Below are positions 1 through 6,815 of a stretch of DNA of 8,631 bases, piece after piece; the stretch's first letter is position 1; every line of letters begins with the position of its first letter. The stretch comes from Candidatus Scatomorpha stercorigallinarum (GTDB lineage: Bacteria; Bacillota_A; Clostridia; Oscillospirales; Oscillospiraceae). Both the position numbers and the translations under genes were made by a program. The notes beneath the pieces were generated by a model. It ran no database searches. It was not told the origin of the DNA and saw only the letters and a program-made list of their open reading frames with translations. The stretch spans positions 1 to 8,631 of the forward strand of contig DVOV01000077.1 of assembly GCA_018713375.1 (NCBI GenBank), in the 5' to 3' direction.

Positions 1-9
1 GGGGGATTT

Positions 10-89
10 CGCTCGCTGCGGCGAGCGGCCAAGGGCGCTGCCCTTGGGACCCGCCGCCTTTTGAAAAAGGCGGGCGAAAACTTCAGATA
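10..89. repeat. Triple-hairpin palindromic repeat, copy 1
   Basis: Three perfect inverted repeats follow one another. The first is CGCTCGC/GCGAGCG (10-16 and 21-27, loop TGCG). The second is CCAAGGGC/GCCCTTGG (29-36 and 40-47, loop GCT). The third is the 20-base palindromic module CCGCCTTTTGAAAAAGGCGG (54-73). A tail containing GCGAAAACTTC follows (to 89). Module 54-89 recurs at 6633-6668 with 34 of 36 positions identical. I read this as a dispersed non-coding palindromic element of the REP/MITE-like kind. It could also act as a terminator for a gene left of the window. No protein-coding gene is visible in 1-146. Confidence 0.75.
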
Positions 90-136
90 TGGCCGCGATA
101 TGGGACGGGCTTATTTGCGCTTGAAGGGCGCTGTTT

Positions 137-141
137 GGAGG
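137..141 (+). promoter_or_regulatory. Ribosome binding site that sets the start of the UPF0210 gene
   Basis: GGAGG lies five bases before ATG 147. A TTG at 135 is in the same frame and would give four extra residues, but it overlaps this Shine-Dalgarno sequence and has none of its own. The ATG at 147 is therefore the better start. Confidence 0.8.
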
Positions 142-146
142 TTCTT

Positions 147-1505
147 ATGATAAACCGGGGAGAGATACTGGAGACCATTGAGATGATCGACCAGCAGCAC
201 CTGGATGTGCGCACGGTGACGATGGGCATATCGCTGCTGGACTGCTGCGACAGCAGCGCGGAGGCTGCCTGCCGCAAGATATACGACAAGATCACGCGCT
301 CGGCGAAGGACCTGGTGCGCGTGGGCGAGGAGATCGAGGCCGAATTCGGCATACCCATCGTGAACAAGCGGATCTCCGTCACGCCCATAGCGCTCGTCGC
401 CGCGGCGTCGGACGCGGAGGACTATGTCCCGTTTGCAAGGGCGCTGGACAGGGCGCGCGAGGCGACGGGCGTGAACTTCGTCGGCGGCTTCTCCGCCCTG
501 GTGCAGAAGGGCATGACCCCGGCTGATGAAAAGCTCATCCGCTCGATACCCGAGGCCCTGGCGGAGACGGAGCTCGTCTGCTCGAGCGTGAATATCGGCT
601 CCACCCGCGCGGGGATAAACATGGACGCCGTGGCGCTGATGGGCGAGACGGTGAAGCGCACTGCGGAGCTGACCGCCGCGCGCGGCGGCTTCGGCTGCGC
701 GAAGCTCGTGGTGTTCTGCAACGCCGTGGAGGACAACCCCTTCATGGCCGGGGCCTTCCACGGCGTGAGCGAGCCGGACACGGTGATAAACGTCGGCGTC
801 TCCGGCCCCGGCGTGGTGCATCACGCGCTGCGCGCCGTGCGTGGCGCGGACTTCGGCGTGGTGGCCGAGACGGTGAAGAAAACGGCCTTCCAGGTGACGC
901 GCATGGGCCAGCTCGTGGCGCAGGAGGCGTCCAGGCGGCTGGGCGTGCCCTTTGGCATAGTGGACCTCTCCCTCGCGCCCACGCCGGCCGTGGGCGACAG
1001 TGTGGCGCGCATACTCGAGGAGATGGGCCTTGAAAAGTGCGGCACGCACGGCACCACGGCGGCCCTCGCGCTGCTGAACGACGCCGTGAAAAAGGGCGGC
1101 GTGATGGCCAGCTCCTCGGTGGGCGGCCTCTCCGGCGCCTTCATCCCCGTCAGCGAGGACGAGGGGATGATCGCCGCCGCTGCGCGCGGCGCGCTCACCA
1201 TCGACAAGCTGGAGGCCATGACCTGCGTCTGCTCTGTGGGGCTGGACATGATCGCCGTCCCCGGCTCCACGCCGGCCAGCACCGTCGCCGCCATCATCGC
1301 CGACGAGGCGGCCATCGGCATGATAAACAACAAGACCACCGCCGTGCGCATCATCCCCGCCCCGGGCATGGAGGTGGGCGACACGGTGGAGTTCGGCGGG
1401 CTGCTGGGCAGCGCGCCGGTGATAGCGGTGCACAAGGCCTCCTCTGCGGACTTCATCGCCCGCGGCGGGCGCATACCCGCCCCGCTCAATTCCCTGAAGA
1501 ACTGA
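147..1505 (+). CDS. PFL family protein (UPF0210/DUF711)
   Basis: The 452-residue product matches the usual length of the UPF0210 (DUF711) family, often called 'PFL family protein' because its fold resembles the glycyl-radical pyruvate formate-lyase barrel. No enzymatic activity is firmly established for it. Hallmark stretches are [15 protein letters not shown] (about residues 147-161) and [18 protein letters not shown] followed by [11 protein letters not shown] (about 189-223). There is no signal peptide or membrane segment, so it should be cytoplasmic. It is the first gene of the operon and is followed after 10 bases by a DUF896 gene. In many Firmicutes a small ACT-domain protein (UPF0237) lies directly upstream. 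Here the upstream 146 bases hold only hairpins, so that partner is absent from this spot. The family call is secure; the function is unknown. Confidence 0.93.
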   Translation: MINRGEILETIEMIDQQHLDVRTVTMGISLLDCCDSSAEAACRKIYDKITRSAKDLVRVGEEIEAEFGIPIVNKRISVTPIALVAAASDAEDYVPFARALDRAREATGVNFVGGFSALVQKGMTPADEKLIRSIPEALAETELVCSSVNIGSTRAGINMDAVALMGETVKRTAELTAARGGFGCAKLVVFCNAVEDNPFMAGAFHGVSEPDTVINVGVSGPGVVHHALRAVRGADFGVVAETVKKTAFQVTRMGQLVAQEASRRLGVPFGIVDLSLAPTPAVGDSVARILEEMGLEKCGTHGTTAALALLNDAVKKGGVMASSSVGGLSGAFIPVSEDEGMIAAAARGALTIDKLEAMTCVCSVGLDMIAVPGSTPASTVAAIIADEAAIGMINNKTTAVRIIPAPGMEVGDTVEFGGLLGSAPVIAVHKASSADFIARGGRIPAPLNSLKN

Positions 1506-1515
1506 GGCGCTCAAG

Positions 1516-1716
1516 ATGACTGACGAGAAAAAAGCGCGCATTTCGGAGCTCACGCGCATCTCGCGCGAGCGGGAGCTCACGGAGGAGGAAAAAGCGGAGC
1601 GCGCCGCGCTCCGGGAGGAGTATCTTGCCGAATGGCGCCTCGGCGCGCGGCAGGTGCTGGAGAACACCTATATCGTCGATGAAAAGGGCAACAAGAGGAA
1701 GTTGAGGCAGAAATGA
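1516..1716 (+). CDS. DUF896 (YnzC/UPF0291-like) small protein
   Basis: A 66-residue, highly charged protein with the pattern RISELTRISRERELTEEEKAE near the start, then LREEYLAEWR and a basic tail. This matches the DUF896 family (Bacillus YnzC), which forms a short helical hairpin with a disordered tail. Its function is not established. GAGG at 1504-1507 lies eight bases before the ATG and overlaps the previous gene's stop codon. The stop (1714-1716) overlaps the ATG of thiI in an ATGA arrangement, so the two are probably translationally coupled. Cytoplasmic; no membrane segment. Confidence 0.88.
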   Translation: MTDEKKARISELTRISRERELTEEEKAERAALREEYLAEWRLGARQVLENTYIVDEKGNKRKLRQK

Positions 1717-2891
1717 AGGACATCATACTGCTGAAACAGGGCGAGGTGGTGCTCAAGGGCCTGAACAAGCGCTACTTTGAGCAAAAGCTGCTCACCAACG
1801 TCCGTAAACGGCTCAAGCCGCTGGGCAATTTCCACGTCTACTGCGTGCAGTCCACGGTGTATGTGGAGCCGGAGGACGACGCGGCGGACATGGACGCCGC
1901 CTTCGAGGCCATGAAGCACGTGTTCGGCATCATCGCCCTCACGCGCGCCGCCGCCTGCGAGAAGAATGAGGACGCGATATTTGAAAAGGCCCGCGAATAC
2001 CTCCGCGAGGACATGGAGAACGCCGCGAGTTTCAAGGTGGAGACCCGCCGCTCGGACAAGAGCTTCCACATGACGAGCATCCAGCTCAGCCAGTATGTGG
2101 GCGGCCTGCTGGCGGACGCCTTCCCCAACACGCGGGTGGACGTGCGCCACCCGGAACTGGTCGTCCACCTGGAAGTGCGCGACTACGCGGCCTATGTCCA
2201 CGCCGCGCCCACGCCCGGCGCGGGCGGGATGCCCGTGGGCTCCAACGGCCGGGCGGTGACGCTGCTCTCCGGCGGCATCGACTCGCCCGTGTCCAGCTAC
2301 ATGATCGCCCGCCGGGGCGTGAAGCTGGTGCCGCTGCACTTTTTCTCCTTCCCCTACACCTCGGAGGCCGCGAAGGAGAAGGTGATAGAGCTCGCGCGGC
2401 TGCTCGTGCCGGCCTGTGGGCCGATGTGCCTCGAGGTGGCGCCATTCACGCACATACAGGAGGAGATACGCGCCAAATGCCCGGAGGAGTATTTCACGCT
2501 GGTCATGCGCCGCTTCATGATGCGCATCGCCGACCGCGTGGCGCAGCGCAACTCCTGCCGTGCCATCGTCACGGGCGAGAACCTGGGCCAGGTGGCGAGC
2601 CAGACCATGGAGGCCATGGCGGTGACCCACTGCGTGACGGGCCTGCCGGTGCTCCAGCCGCTGGTGGGCATGGACAAGGAGGAGATCGTGCGCCACGCGC
2701 GCAATATCGGTACGTTCGAGACCTCGATACTCCCCTATGAGGACTGCTGCACCGTTTTCACCCCCCGCCACCCGCGCACCAAGCCGAAGCTCGCCGAGGT
2801 GGAGGCCGCCGAGGGCGCGCTGGACGTGGAGGCCCTGGTGGAGGAGTCCGTGAACGGCATCGAAAGGATATGGATAGACCTTGAAAGCTGA
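1713..2891 (+). CDS. thiI: tRNA 4-thiouridine synthase ThiI
   Basis: ThiI adenylates U8 of tRNA and inserts sulfur taken from a cysteine desulfurase, giving 4-thiouridine; in some bacteria it also serves thiamine thiazole synthesis. The 392-residue length is that of the Firmicutes form without the C-terminal rhodanese domain found in enterobacteria. A ferredoxin-like/THUMP region occupies about residues 1-165. The ATP-pyrophosphatase (PP-loop) motif SGGIDSP is at 186-192. Further family motifs are TGENLGQVASQT (287-298) and ILPYEDCCTVFTPRHP (339-354), whose cysteines 345/346 lie where the family often has conserved cysteines. The ATG overlaps the DUF896 stop, and GAGG (1704-1707) lies five bases upstream. 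The gene end overlaps the cinA start by 11 bases. No NifS/IscS-type sulfur donor gene, a common neighbour in Firmicutes, lies in the window. Confidence 0.96.
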   Translation: MKDIILLKQGEVVLKGLNKRYFEQKLLTNVRKRLKPLGNFHVYCVQSTVYVEPEDDAADMDAAFEAMKHVFGIIALTRAAACEKNEDAIFEKAREYLREDMENAASFKVETRRSDKSFHMTSIQLSQYVGGLLADAFPNTRVDVRHPELVVHLEVRDYAAYVHAAPTPGAGGMPVGSNGRAVTLLSGGIDSPVSSYMIARRGVKLVPLHFFSFPYTSEAAKEKVIELARLLVPACGPMCLEVAPFTHIQEEIRAKCPEEYFTLVMRRFMMRIADRVAQRNSCRAIVTGENLGQVASQTMEAMAVTHCVTGLPVLQPLVGMDKEEIVRHARNIGTFETSILPYEDCCTVFTPRHPRTKPKLAEVEAAEGALDVEALVEESVNGIERIWIDLES

Positions 2892-4128
2892 GATCATCTC
2901 CGTCGGCACCGAGCTGCTGCTCGGCAGCACGATAAACACGGATGCCGCGGATGTGGCTGTGCTGCTCAGCGAGTACGGCATAAACGTCTACTGGCAGACC
3001 GTGGTGGGCGACAACCCCGGCCGCGTGGCGGAGGCCGTGCGCCGCGCCCGAGAGCGGGCCGACCTCATCATCACCACCGGCGGCCTGGGCCCCACCTGCG
3101 ACGACCTCACCAAGAGCGCCCTGGCCGAGGGCTTCGGCATGGAGCTGAAGCTCGACCGCGGCGAGGAGGAGTGGCTGCGCGGCCTCTGGGAGAAGCGCGG
3201 CTACCGCGAGTTCACGCCCAACAACCTGCAGCAGGTGTACCTGCCGGAGGGCTCCGCGCCGCTGCGCAACGACTGGGGCACGGCCCCCGGCTGCTATTTC
3301 GAGCGCGAGGGCGTGCGCGTTATCATGCTCCCCGGCCCGCCCAGCGAGCTGCGGCCGATGCTCGAGCACCGCGTGCGGCCCATCCTCGCCGCCCTTTCGG
3401 ACGGCGTCATCGTCTCGCACAACGTGCACTTTTTCGGCATCGGCGAGAGCGAGATGGAGTACCGCCTGCGCGACTACATGGAGCGGCTCACCAACCCCAC
3501 GCTTGCGCCCTACGCCAAGCAGGGCGAGTGCCTGGTGCGTGTGACGGCCAAGGCCCCCACGCGCGAGGCTGCGGAGGAGATGATGAAGCCCGTCATCGAG
3601 CGCGTGCTCGCCGAGTTCGGCGACCTGGCCTATGCCGTGGACGGGGCCAACCTGGCCGAATTCACGGTCCGCCGGCTGCTGGAGGAGGGCGTCACCCTCG
3701 CCTGTGCGGAGAGCTGCACCGGCGGGGAGCTGCAAAAGCGCGTGACGGACATCCCCGGCGCCAGCGCCGCGCTGCTGGGCGGCGTGGTGGTGTACACAAA
3801 CGAGGCCAAGGAGAGGCTGCTGGGCGTCCCCCATGAGCTGCTGGAGGAAAAGGGCGCCGTCAGCCGCGAGGTGGCGGCGGAGCTCGCGCGGCGCGTGCGC
3901 GAAAAGTTGGGCTCCGGCCTCGGCGTGGGCATCACCGGCCTCGCCGGCCCGGATGGGGACGGCGTACACGAGGTGGGGACGGTGTTCATCTCCCTGGCGG
4001 ACGGGAGCGACGTCTGGGTGCGGGAGATACACGTCCCCGGTCGCGGCCGCGCCGGCGTGCGGCTCTATGCCTGCCAGCACGCCCTGGACATGATCCGCCG
4101 CCGCCTCGGCGGCCTCAGCGTGGGATAA
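2881..4128 (+). CDS. cinA: CinA, competence/damage-inducible protein with nicotinamide-nucleotide amidase domain
   Basis: CinA (415 residues) joins two domains. The N-terminal MoaB/MoeA-like molybdopterin-binding domain (about 1-170) contains the motif TTGGLGPTCDDLTK (65-78); in characterised homologues it has ADP-ribose pyrophosphatase activity. The C-terminal PncC-like domain (about 258-410) hydrolyses the amide of NMN and carries AESCTGG (276-282, with probable catalytic Ser278) and GITGLAGPDG (350-359). The start is a TTG: MKAEIISVGTELLLG fits the family N-terminus exactly and begins inside thiI. Possible weak ribosome sites are AAAGGA at 2863-2868 or GGA at 2872-2874. The loop after GPDG is short and lacks the usual GT-x-x-KPVGTV spacing, reading GDGVHEVGTV. 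Activity is otherwise expected. Cytoplasmic. Confidence 0.95.
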   Translation: MKAEIISVGTELLLGSTINTDAADVAVLLSEYGINVYWQTVVGDNPGRVAEAVRRARERADLIITTGGLGPTCDDLTKSALAEGFGMELKLDRGEEEWLRGLWEKRGYREFTPNNLQQVYLPEGSAPLRNDWGTAPGCYFEREGVRVIMLPGPPSELRPMLEHRVRPILAALSDGVIVSHNVHFFGIGESEMEYRLRDYMERLTNPTLAPYAKQGECLVRVTAKAPTREAAEEMMKPVIERVLAEFGDLAYAVDGANLAEFTVRRLLEEGVTLACAESCTGGELQKRVTDIPGASAALLGGVVVYTNEAKERLLGVPHELLEEKGAVSREVAAELARRVREKLGSGLGVGITGLAGPDGDGVHEVGTVFISLADGSDVWVREIHVPGRGRAGVRLYACQHALDMIRRRLGGLSVG

Positions 4129-4134
4129 GGAGGT
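4126..4134 (+). promoter_or_regulatory. Strong ribosome binding site overlapping the cinA stop
   Basis: TAAGGAGGT, a near-perfect anti-16S match, lies five bases before ATG 4140. Its first three bases are the cinA stop codon, so ribosomes finishing cinA are placed directly on the next gene's initiation site. Confidence 0.8.
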
Positions 4135-4139
4135 CACAT

Positions 4140-4721
4140 ATGAGATTATACCTTGCGCGGCACGGCGAATCCGAGGGGAACGTGAAGCGCCTGTTCTACG
4201 GCGTCACGGACCTGGCGCTGACGGAGCGCGGCCGCGCCCAGGCCCGCGAGCTGGGCGAAAAGCTCGCCGGCGTACATATCGCCCGCTGCTTTGTGAGCCC
4301 GCTCTCGCGCGCGGACGAGACGGCGCGCCTGGCCCTCGCCGGGCGGGACGTGCCCATCGTCACCCGCCGCGAGCTCATCGAGCAGGACATGGGGGACTTT
4401 GAAAACAAGGGCTATGAGCAGCTGCTCGCGGAGTACCCCGGGCTGGTGCAGGGGATGCTCGCCGACTGGTCGCTCTTCCCGCCGCCGGGCGGGGAGAGCT
4501 TTGAGCAGGTCAGCGCGCGCACACGCTCGCTGCTCGACGAGGTGCTCGCCGAAAACGAGGACACGCTGCTCGTGGGCCACAACGGCGCGCTGGCCACGCT
4601 GATCATCCAGCTGCTGGACATGCAGCCGCGGGCCGTGACGCACATCTGGATGCTCCACGGCTGCTACACGAGCGTGGACATCAGCCACGGCTTCGTGCGG
4701 CTGGAGTATTTCAACAAATAG
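4140..4721 (+). CDS. Histidine phosphatase family protein (phosphoglycerate mutase-like)
   Basis: A 193-residue single-domain member of the histidine phosphatase (branch 1) superfamily, which transfers phosphate to a catalytic histidine. The signature LARHGESEGN (residues 5-14) gives catalytic His8. Arg57 in SPLSRADETA, Glu81 in the E-x3-GDFE segment (81-88) and His147 in LVGHNGAL complete the usual phosphate pocket and acid. The length matches CobC/GpmB-like phosphatases rather than true phosphoglycerate mutase (about 230-250 residues). The substrate cannot be told from sequence; cobalamin-type CobC is unlikely, because no cobalamin genes are nearby. No signal peptide. It is separated by 14 bases from an aldolase gene. 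Confidence 0.9.
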   Translation: MRLYLARHGESEGNVKRLFYGVTDLALTERGRAQARELGEKLAGVHIARCFVSPLSRADETARLALAGRDVPIVTRRELIEQDMGDFENKGYEQLLAEYPGLVQGMLADWSLFPPPGGESFEQVSARTRSLLDEVLAENEDTLLVGHNGALATLIIQLLDMQPRAVTHIWMLHGCYTSVDISHGFVRLEYFNK

Positions 4722-4735
4722 GGCGGAGGCAAACT

Positions 4736-5509
4736 GTGAAAAACGCTATCCTGGAAAAATTCCGCCGCGGCGAGCCCAGCCTCGGCATCATCAGCCACCT
4801 GCTGAGCGCCCCGGCCATCGAGGTGCTGGCCTACACGGGCATGGACTACGTGCTCATCGACCTGGAGCACTCGCCCATCGGCGCCGAGCACGCGGCGCGG
4901 CTGGTGGGCGTGGCCCAGGGCGCGGGCCTGGCGCCGCTGGTGCGCGTGGACGGCATCGGCCGCAGCCAGATACTGAAAATGCTGGACGTGGGCGCGGCCG
5001 GCCTTGTCGTCCCCCAGCTGGAGACGGTGGAGCAGGCGCGCAAGCTGGTGAGCTACGCGAAATTCCCGCCGCTGGGCAACCGCGGCTACTGCCCCACGCG
5101 CGACGGCGGCTGGGGCAGCGGCAGCTGCTATGAGCGCGGCATGGACGGCTACATGGCCGAGGCCAACACCTCCACGCTGCTCATCCCCCAGTGCGAGACG
5201 GCGGGATGCCTGGAGCACATCGAGGAGATCGCGGCCGTGGAGGGCGTGGACGGCATCTTCATCGGCCCGTTCGACCTCTCCATCGCCCTCGGCATCCCCG
5301 GGCAGTTCGGCGACCCCCTGCTGACGGAGGGCATCGAGCGCGTGCGCCGCGCCTGCGCCGCCGCGGGCAAGCTCTGCATCATGTACGCAGGCAGCGGCGA
5401 GGCCGCGAAGCGCTACTTCGATCAGGGCTTCCCCAGCGTCGCCGCCGGGCTGGACATCGAGGTGCTGAAGCTCGCCGTGCGCGGCATCGCCTCCGCCGCC
5501 CGCCCCTGA
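4736..5509 (+). CDS. HpcH/HpaI-type class II aldolase (2-oxo-3-deoxy / 4-hydroxy-2-oxo acid aldolase)
   Basis: A 257-residue TIM-barrel protein of the HpcH/HpaI family, metal-dependent aldolases that reversibly split 4-hydroxy-2-oxo acids into pyruvate and an aldehyde. The catalytic layout matches E. coli HpaI: His45 in DLEHSP, Arg70 in PLVRVDG, and metal ligands Glu154 in PQCET and Asp180 in IFIGPFDLS. The segment PPLGNRGYCPTR (111-122) is the family's phosphate/carboxylate-binding loop region. The start is GTG with CGGAGG (4724-4729) six bases upstream. The true aldehyde partner is unknown, and no aromatic-degradation or sugar-acid genes are nearby to fix it. It sits between two histidine phosphatase genes, which may suggest handling of phosphorylated or sugar-acid by-products; that is inference only. 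Confidence 0.9.
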   Translation: MKNAILEKFRRGEPSLGIISHLLSAPAIEVLAYTGMDYVLIDLEHSPIGAEHAARLVGVAQGAGLAPLVRVDGIGRSQILKMLDVGAAGLVVPQLETVEQARKLVSYAKFPPLGNRGYCPTRDGGWGSGSCYERGMDGYMAEANTSTLLIPQCETAGCLEHIEEIAAVEGVDGIFIGPFDLSIALGIPGQFGDPLLTEGIERVRRACAAAGKLCIMYAGSGEAAKRYFDQGFPSVAAGLDIEVLKLAVRGIASAARP

Positions 5510-5554
5510 GCGGCGGCTCGAGCGCAAAAAACTGCTGAAAGGAGGCCGCCGGCG

Positions 5555-6643
5555 GTGCGGAACCTGTACTTCATACGCCACGGCGACGTGGAGATGCCCG
5601 GCGGCCAGCGCCGCTGCGTCGGCGCGTCGGATTACCCGCTCTCCGCCCTGGGGCGGCTGCGCGCCGTGCTGCTCGCGCCGGGCTTTGAGTCGCGCGAGCT
5701 GGGCGAAGTGTTCGTCAGCCCGCTCTCTCGCGCGCGGGAGACGGCGGAGCTGATGGGCGTGCGCGGCGTGGCCCTGCCCGGCCTGCGCGAAGCGGGCATG
5801 GGCGAGTGGGACGGCCTCACTTTCGAGGAGATACGCGAGCGCTGGCCGGAGCTGTTCGCGCGCCGGGGAAAGGAGCTGTGGCTGCTGCCGCCGGGCGCGG
5901 AGGAAGCCGCGGAGGTGCTCGCAAGATACATGCGCGCGGTGGAGGAGGCCCTCGCCTGCACGCACGGGGATCTCGCCTTCGTCGGCCACCGCTCGGCCAC
6001 GCGCCTCTTCCTGGGCCATGTCCTGGGCATGGACGCGGCCGCGGCGGCCAAACTCGAGCTCAAATACGGCTCCGTCACCCATCTGGAATACGAGGACGGC
6101 CGCTTTGCCCTGCACGGCCGCGCCGGACGCCGCCCGCGCCCAGAGCTGCTGCCCGCGCTCTGCCACAGGATGCTCGCCGCCGTGGCGCCGGAAAAAGTGG
6201 CCGCCCACTGCCGGGCCGTGGAGCGGGAGGCGCTGCGCCTCGTCTGCTCGCTGGCCGCGGCGGGCGTGTGGCTGGACGAATTCGCCGTCAGCGCCGGCGC
6301 GCTGCTGCACGACGTCGCCCGCACCGAGCCGCAGCACGCCCAGCGCGGCGCGGAGTACCTGACGGAGCTGGGCTATCCGCGCGTGGCGGACATCGTGCGC
6401 CAGCACCACGGCCTGGACGCCCCGGGCGAGCTCAACGAGGCGGCGGTGGTGTTCCTCGCCGACAAACTCGTGCAGGGGGAGCGTTTCGTGGGCGTGGAGG
6501 CGCGCTTCGCCGCCAGCGAGGCCAAGTGCCTCACGCCGGAGGCCAAAGCCGCCCACGCCGAACAGCTCGCGCAGGCGCGGCAGGTGGAAAAGCTCGTCCG
6601 CCAGGCCGCCCCCCGCGCCCGCATTGAGCCCACCGCCTTTTGA
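5555..6643 (+). CDS. Histidine phosphatase-HD domain fusion protein
   Basis: A 362-residue two-domain protein. Residues 1-190 form a histidine phosphatase: RHG at 8-10 (His9 catalytic), Arg60 in SPLSRARETA, Glu79 in REAGMGEWDG, and His145 in VGHRSATR. Residues about 195-350 form an HD-type metal phosphohydrolase: His218, the HD pair 252-253 in ALLHDVAR, His284/285 in QHHGL, and Asp303 in LADKLV. Both active sites look intact, so it may remove two phosphates, or hydrolyse a nucleotide and then the product; the substrate is unknown. The start is GTG with AAAGGAGG (5538-5545) nine bases upstream. It is the last operon gene, 45 bases after the aldolase. The final three codons and the stop come from a palindromic repeat (6633-6668), so the C-terminus may have been reshaped by it. 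No signal or membrane segment. Confidence 0.88.
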   Translation: MRNLYFIRHGDVEMPGGQRRCVGASDYPLSALGRLRAVLLAPGFESRELGEVFVSPLSRARETAELMGVRGVALPGLREAGMGEWDGLTFEEIRERWPELFARRGKELWLLPPGAEEAAEVLARYMRAVEEALACTHGDLAFVGHRSATRLFLGHVLGMDAAAAAKLELKYGSVTHLEYEDGRFALHGRAGRRPRPELLPALCHRMLAAVAPEKVAAHCRAVEREALRLVCSLAAAGVWLDEFAVSAGALLHDVARTEPQHAQRGAEYLTELGYPRVADIVRQHHGLDAPGELNEAAVVFLADKLVQGERFVGVEARFAASEAKCLTPEAKAAHAEQLAQARQVEKLVRQAAPRARIEPTAF

Positions 6644-6668
6644 AAAAGGCGGCCGAAAACTTCAAATA
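6633..6668. repeat. Palindromic repeat, copy 2
   Basis: CCGCCTTTTGAAAAAGGCGG at 6633-6652, followed by a tail containing CCGAAAACTTC, matches 54-89 at 34 of 36 positions (differences at 74/6653 and 86/6665). The inner part forms an 8-base-pair stem with loop TGAA. The TGA in the loop is the stop codon of the phosphatase-HD gene. Only the third hairpin of copy 1 is repeated here; the first two are absent. Confidence 0.85.
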
Positions 6669-6698
6669 GAGCGGCGCACAGCGCACGTAGCGTAGAAC

Positions 6699-6729
6699 AA
6701 AAGCCGCGGGGCACTGCCCCGCGGCTTTT
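6699..6729. terminator. Bidirectional intrinsic terminator
   Basis: GCCGCGGGGC (6703-6712) pairs perfectly with GCCCCGCGGC (6716-6725) around the loop ACT. The stem is flanked by four A on the left and four T on the right. It therefore has a T-run on each strand and sits between convergent genes, 56 bases after the plus-strand operon and about 85 bases after the minus-strand spoVT stop. It should end transcription from both sides. Confidence 0.9.
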
Positions 6730-6782
6730 CTGCTATAAGTTTCCGCAAACCTCACCGTAGACCAGGGCACAGCCCACTGCCT

Positions 6783-6815
6783 CCAGGCGCAGCCTGGCAG
6801 CGGCCGTTGGCCGCT
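6783..6815. repeat. Two small GC-rich hairpins at the end of spoVT
   Basis: CCAGGC-GCA-GCCTGG (6783-6797) and AGCGGCC-GTT-GGCCGCT (6799-6815) are perfect inverted repeats with three-base loops. The second overlaps the minus-strand stop codon (6814-6816). Neither has a T-run, so they are not classic terminators. They may protect the mRNA 3' end or be remnants of dispersed repeat modules. A weaker GGGC-ACAA-type pairing lies at about 6765-6775. The rest of 6644-6813 holds no gene that I can see. Confidence 0.55.

Noticed and set aside
89..124. Eleven-codon mini frame (ATG 89 to TGA 124) as a leader peptide
   Set aside because: No ribosome binding site, no regulatory codon run and no attenuator structure after it.
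135..146. TTG start at 135 for the UPF0210 gene
   Set aside because: It overlaps the GGAGG that serves ATG 147 and has no ribosome site of its own; the family N-terminus fits the ATG.
111..1667. Long minus-strand open frame opposite the UPF0210 gene
   Set aside because: Translation is low-complexity, rich in Arg/His/Ala/Gly, with no family resemblance. It is a mirror of the strong GC-rich codon bias of the real gene. The same applies to the long minus-strand frames at 1668-2981, 2758-4137 and 4664-6556.
3940..3990. Short loop in the CinA amidase domain as a disabling deletion
   Set aside because: The AESCTGG and GITGLAGPDG motifs are intact and flanking strands continue in frame, so this is more likely natural loop variation.
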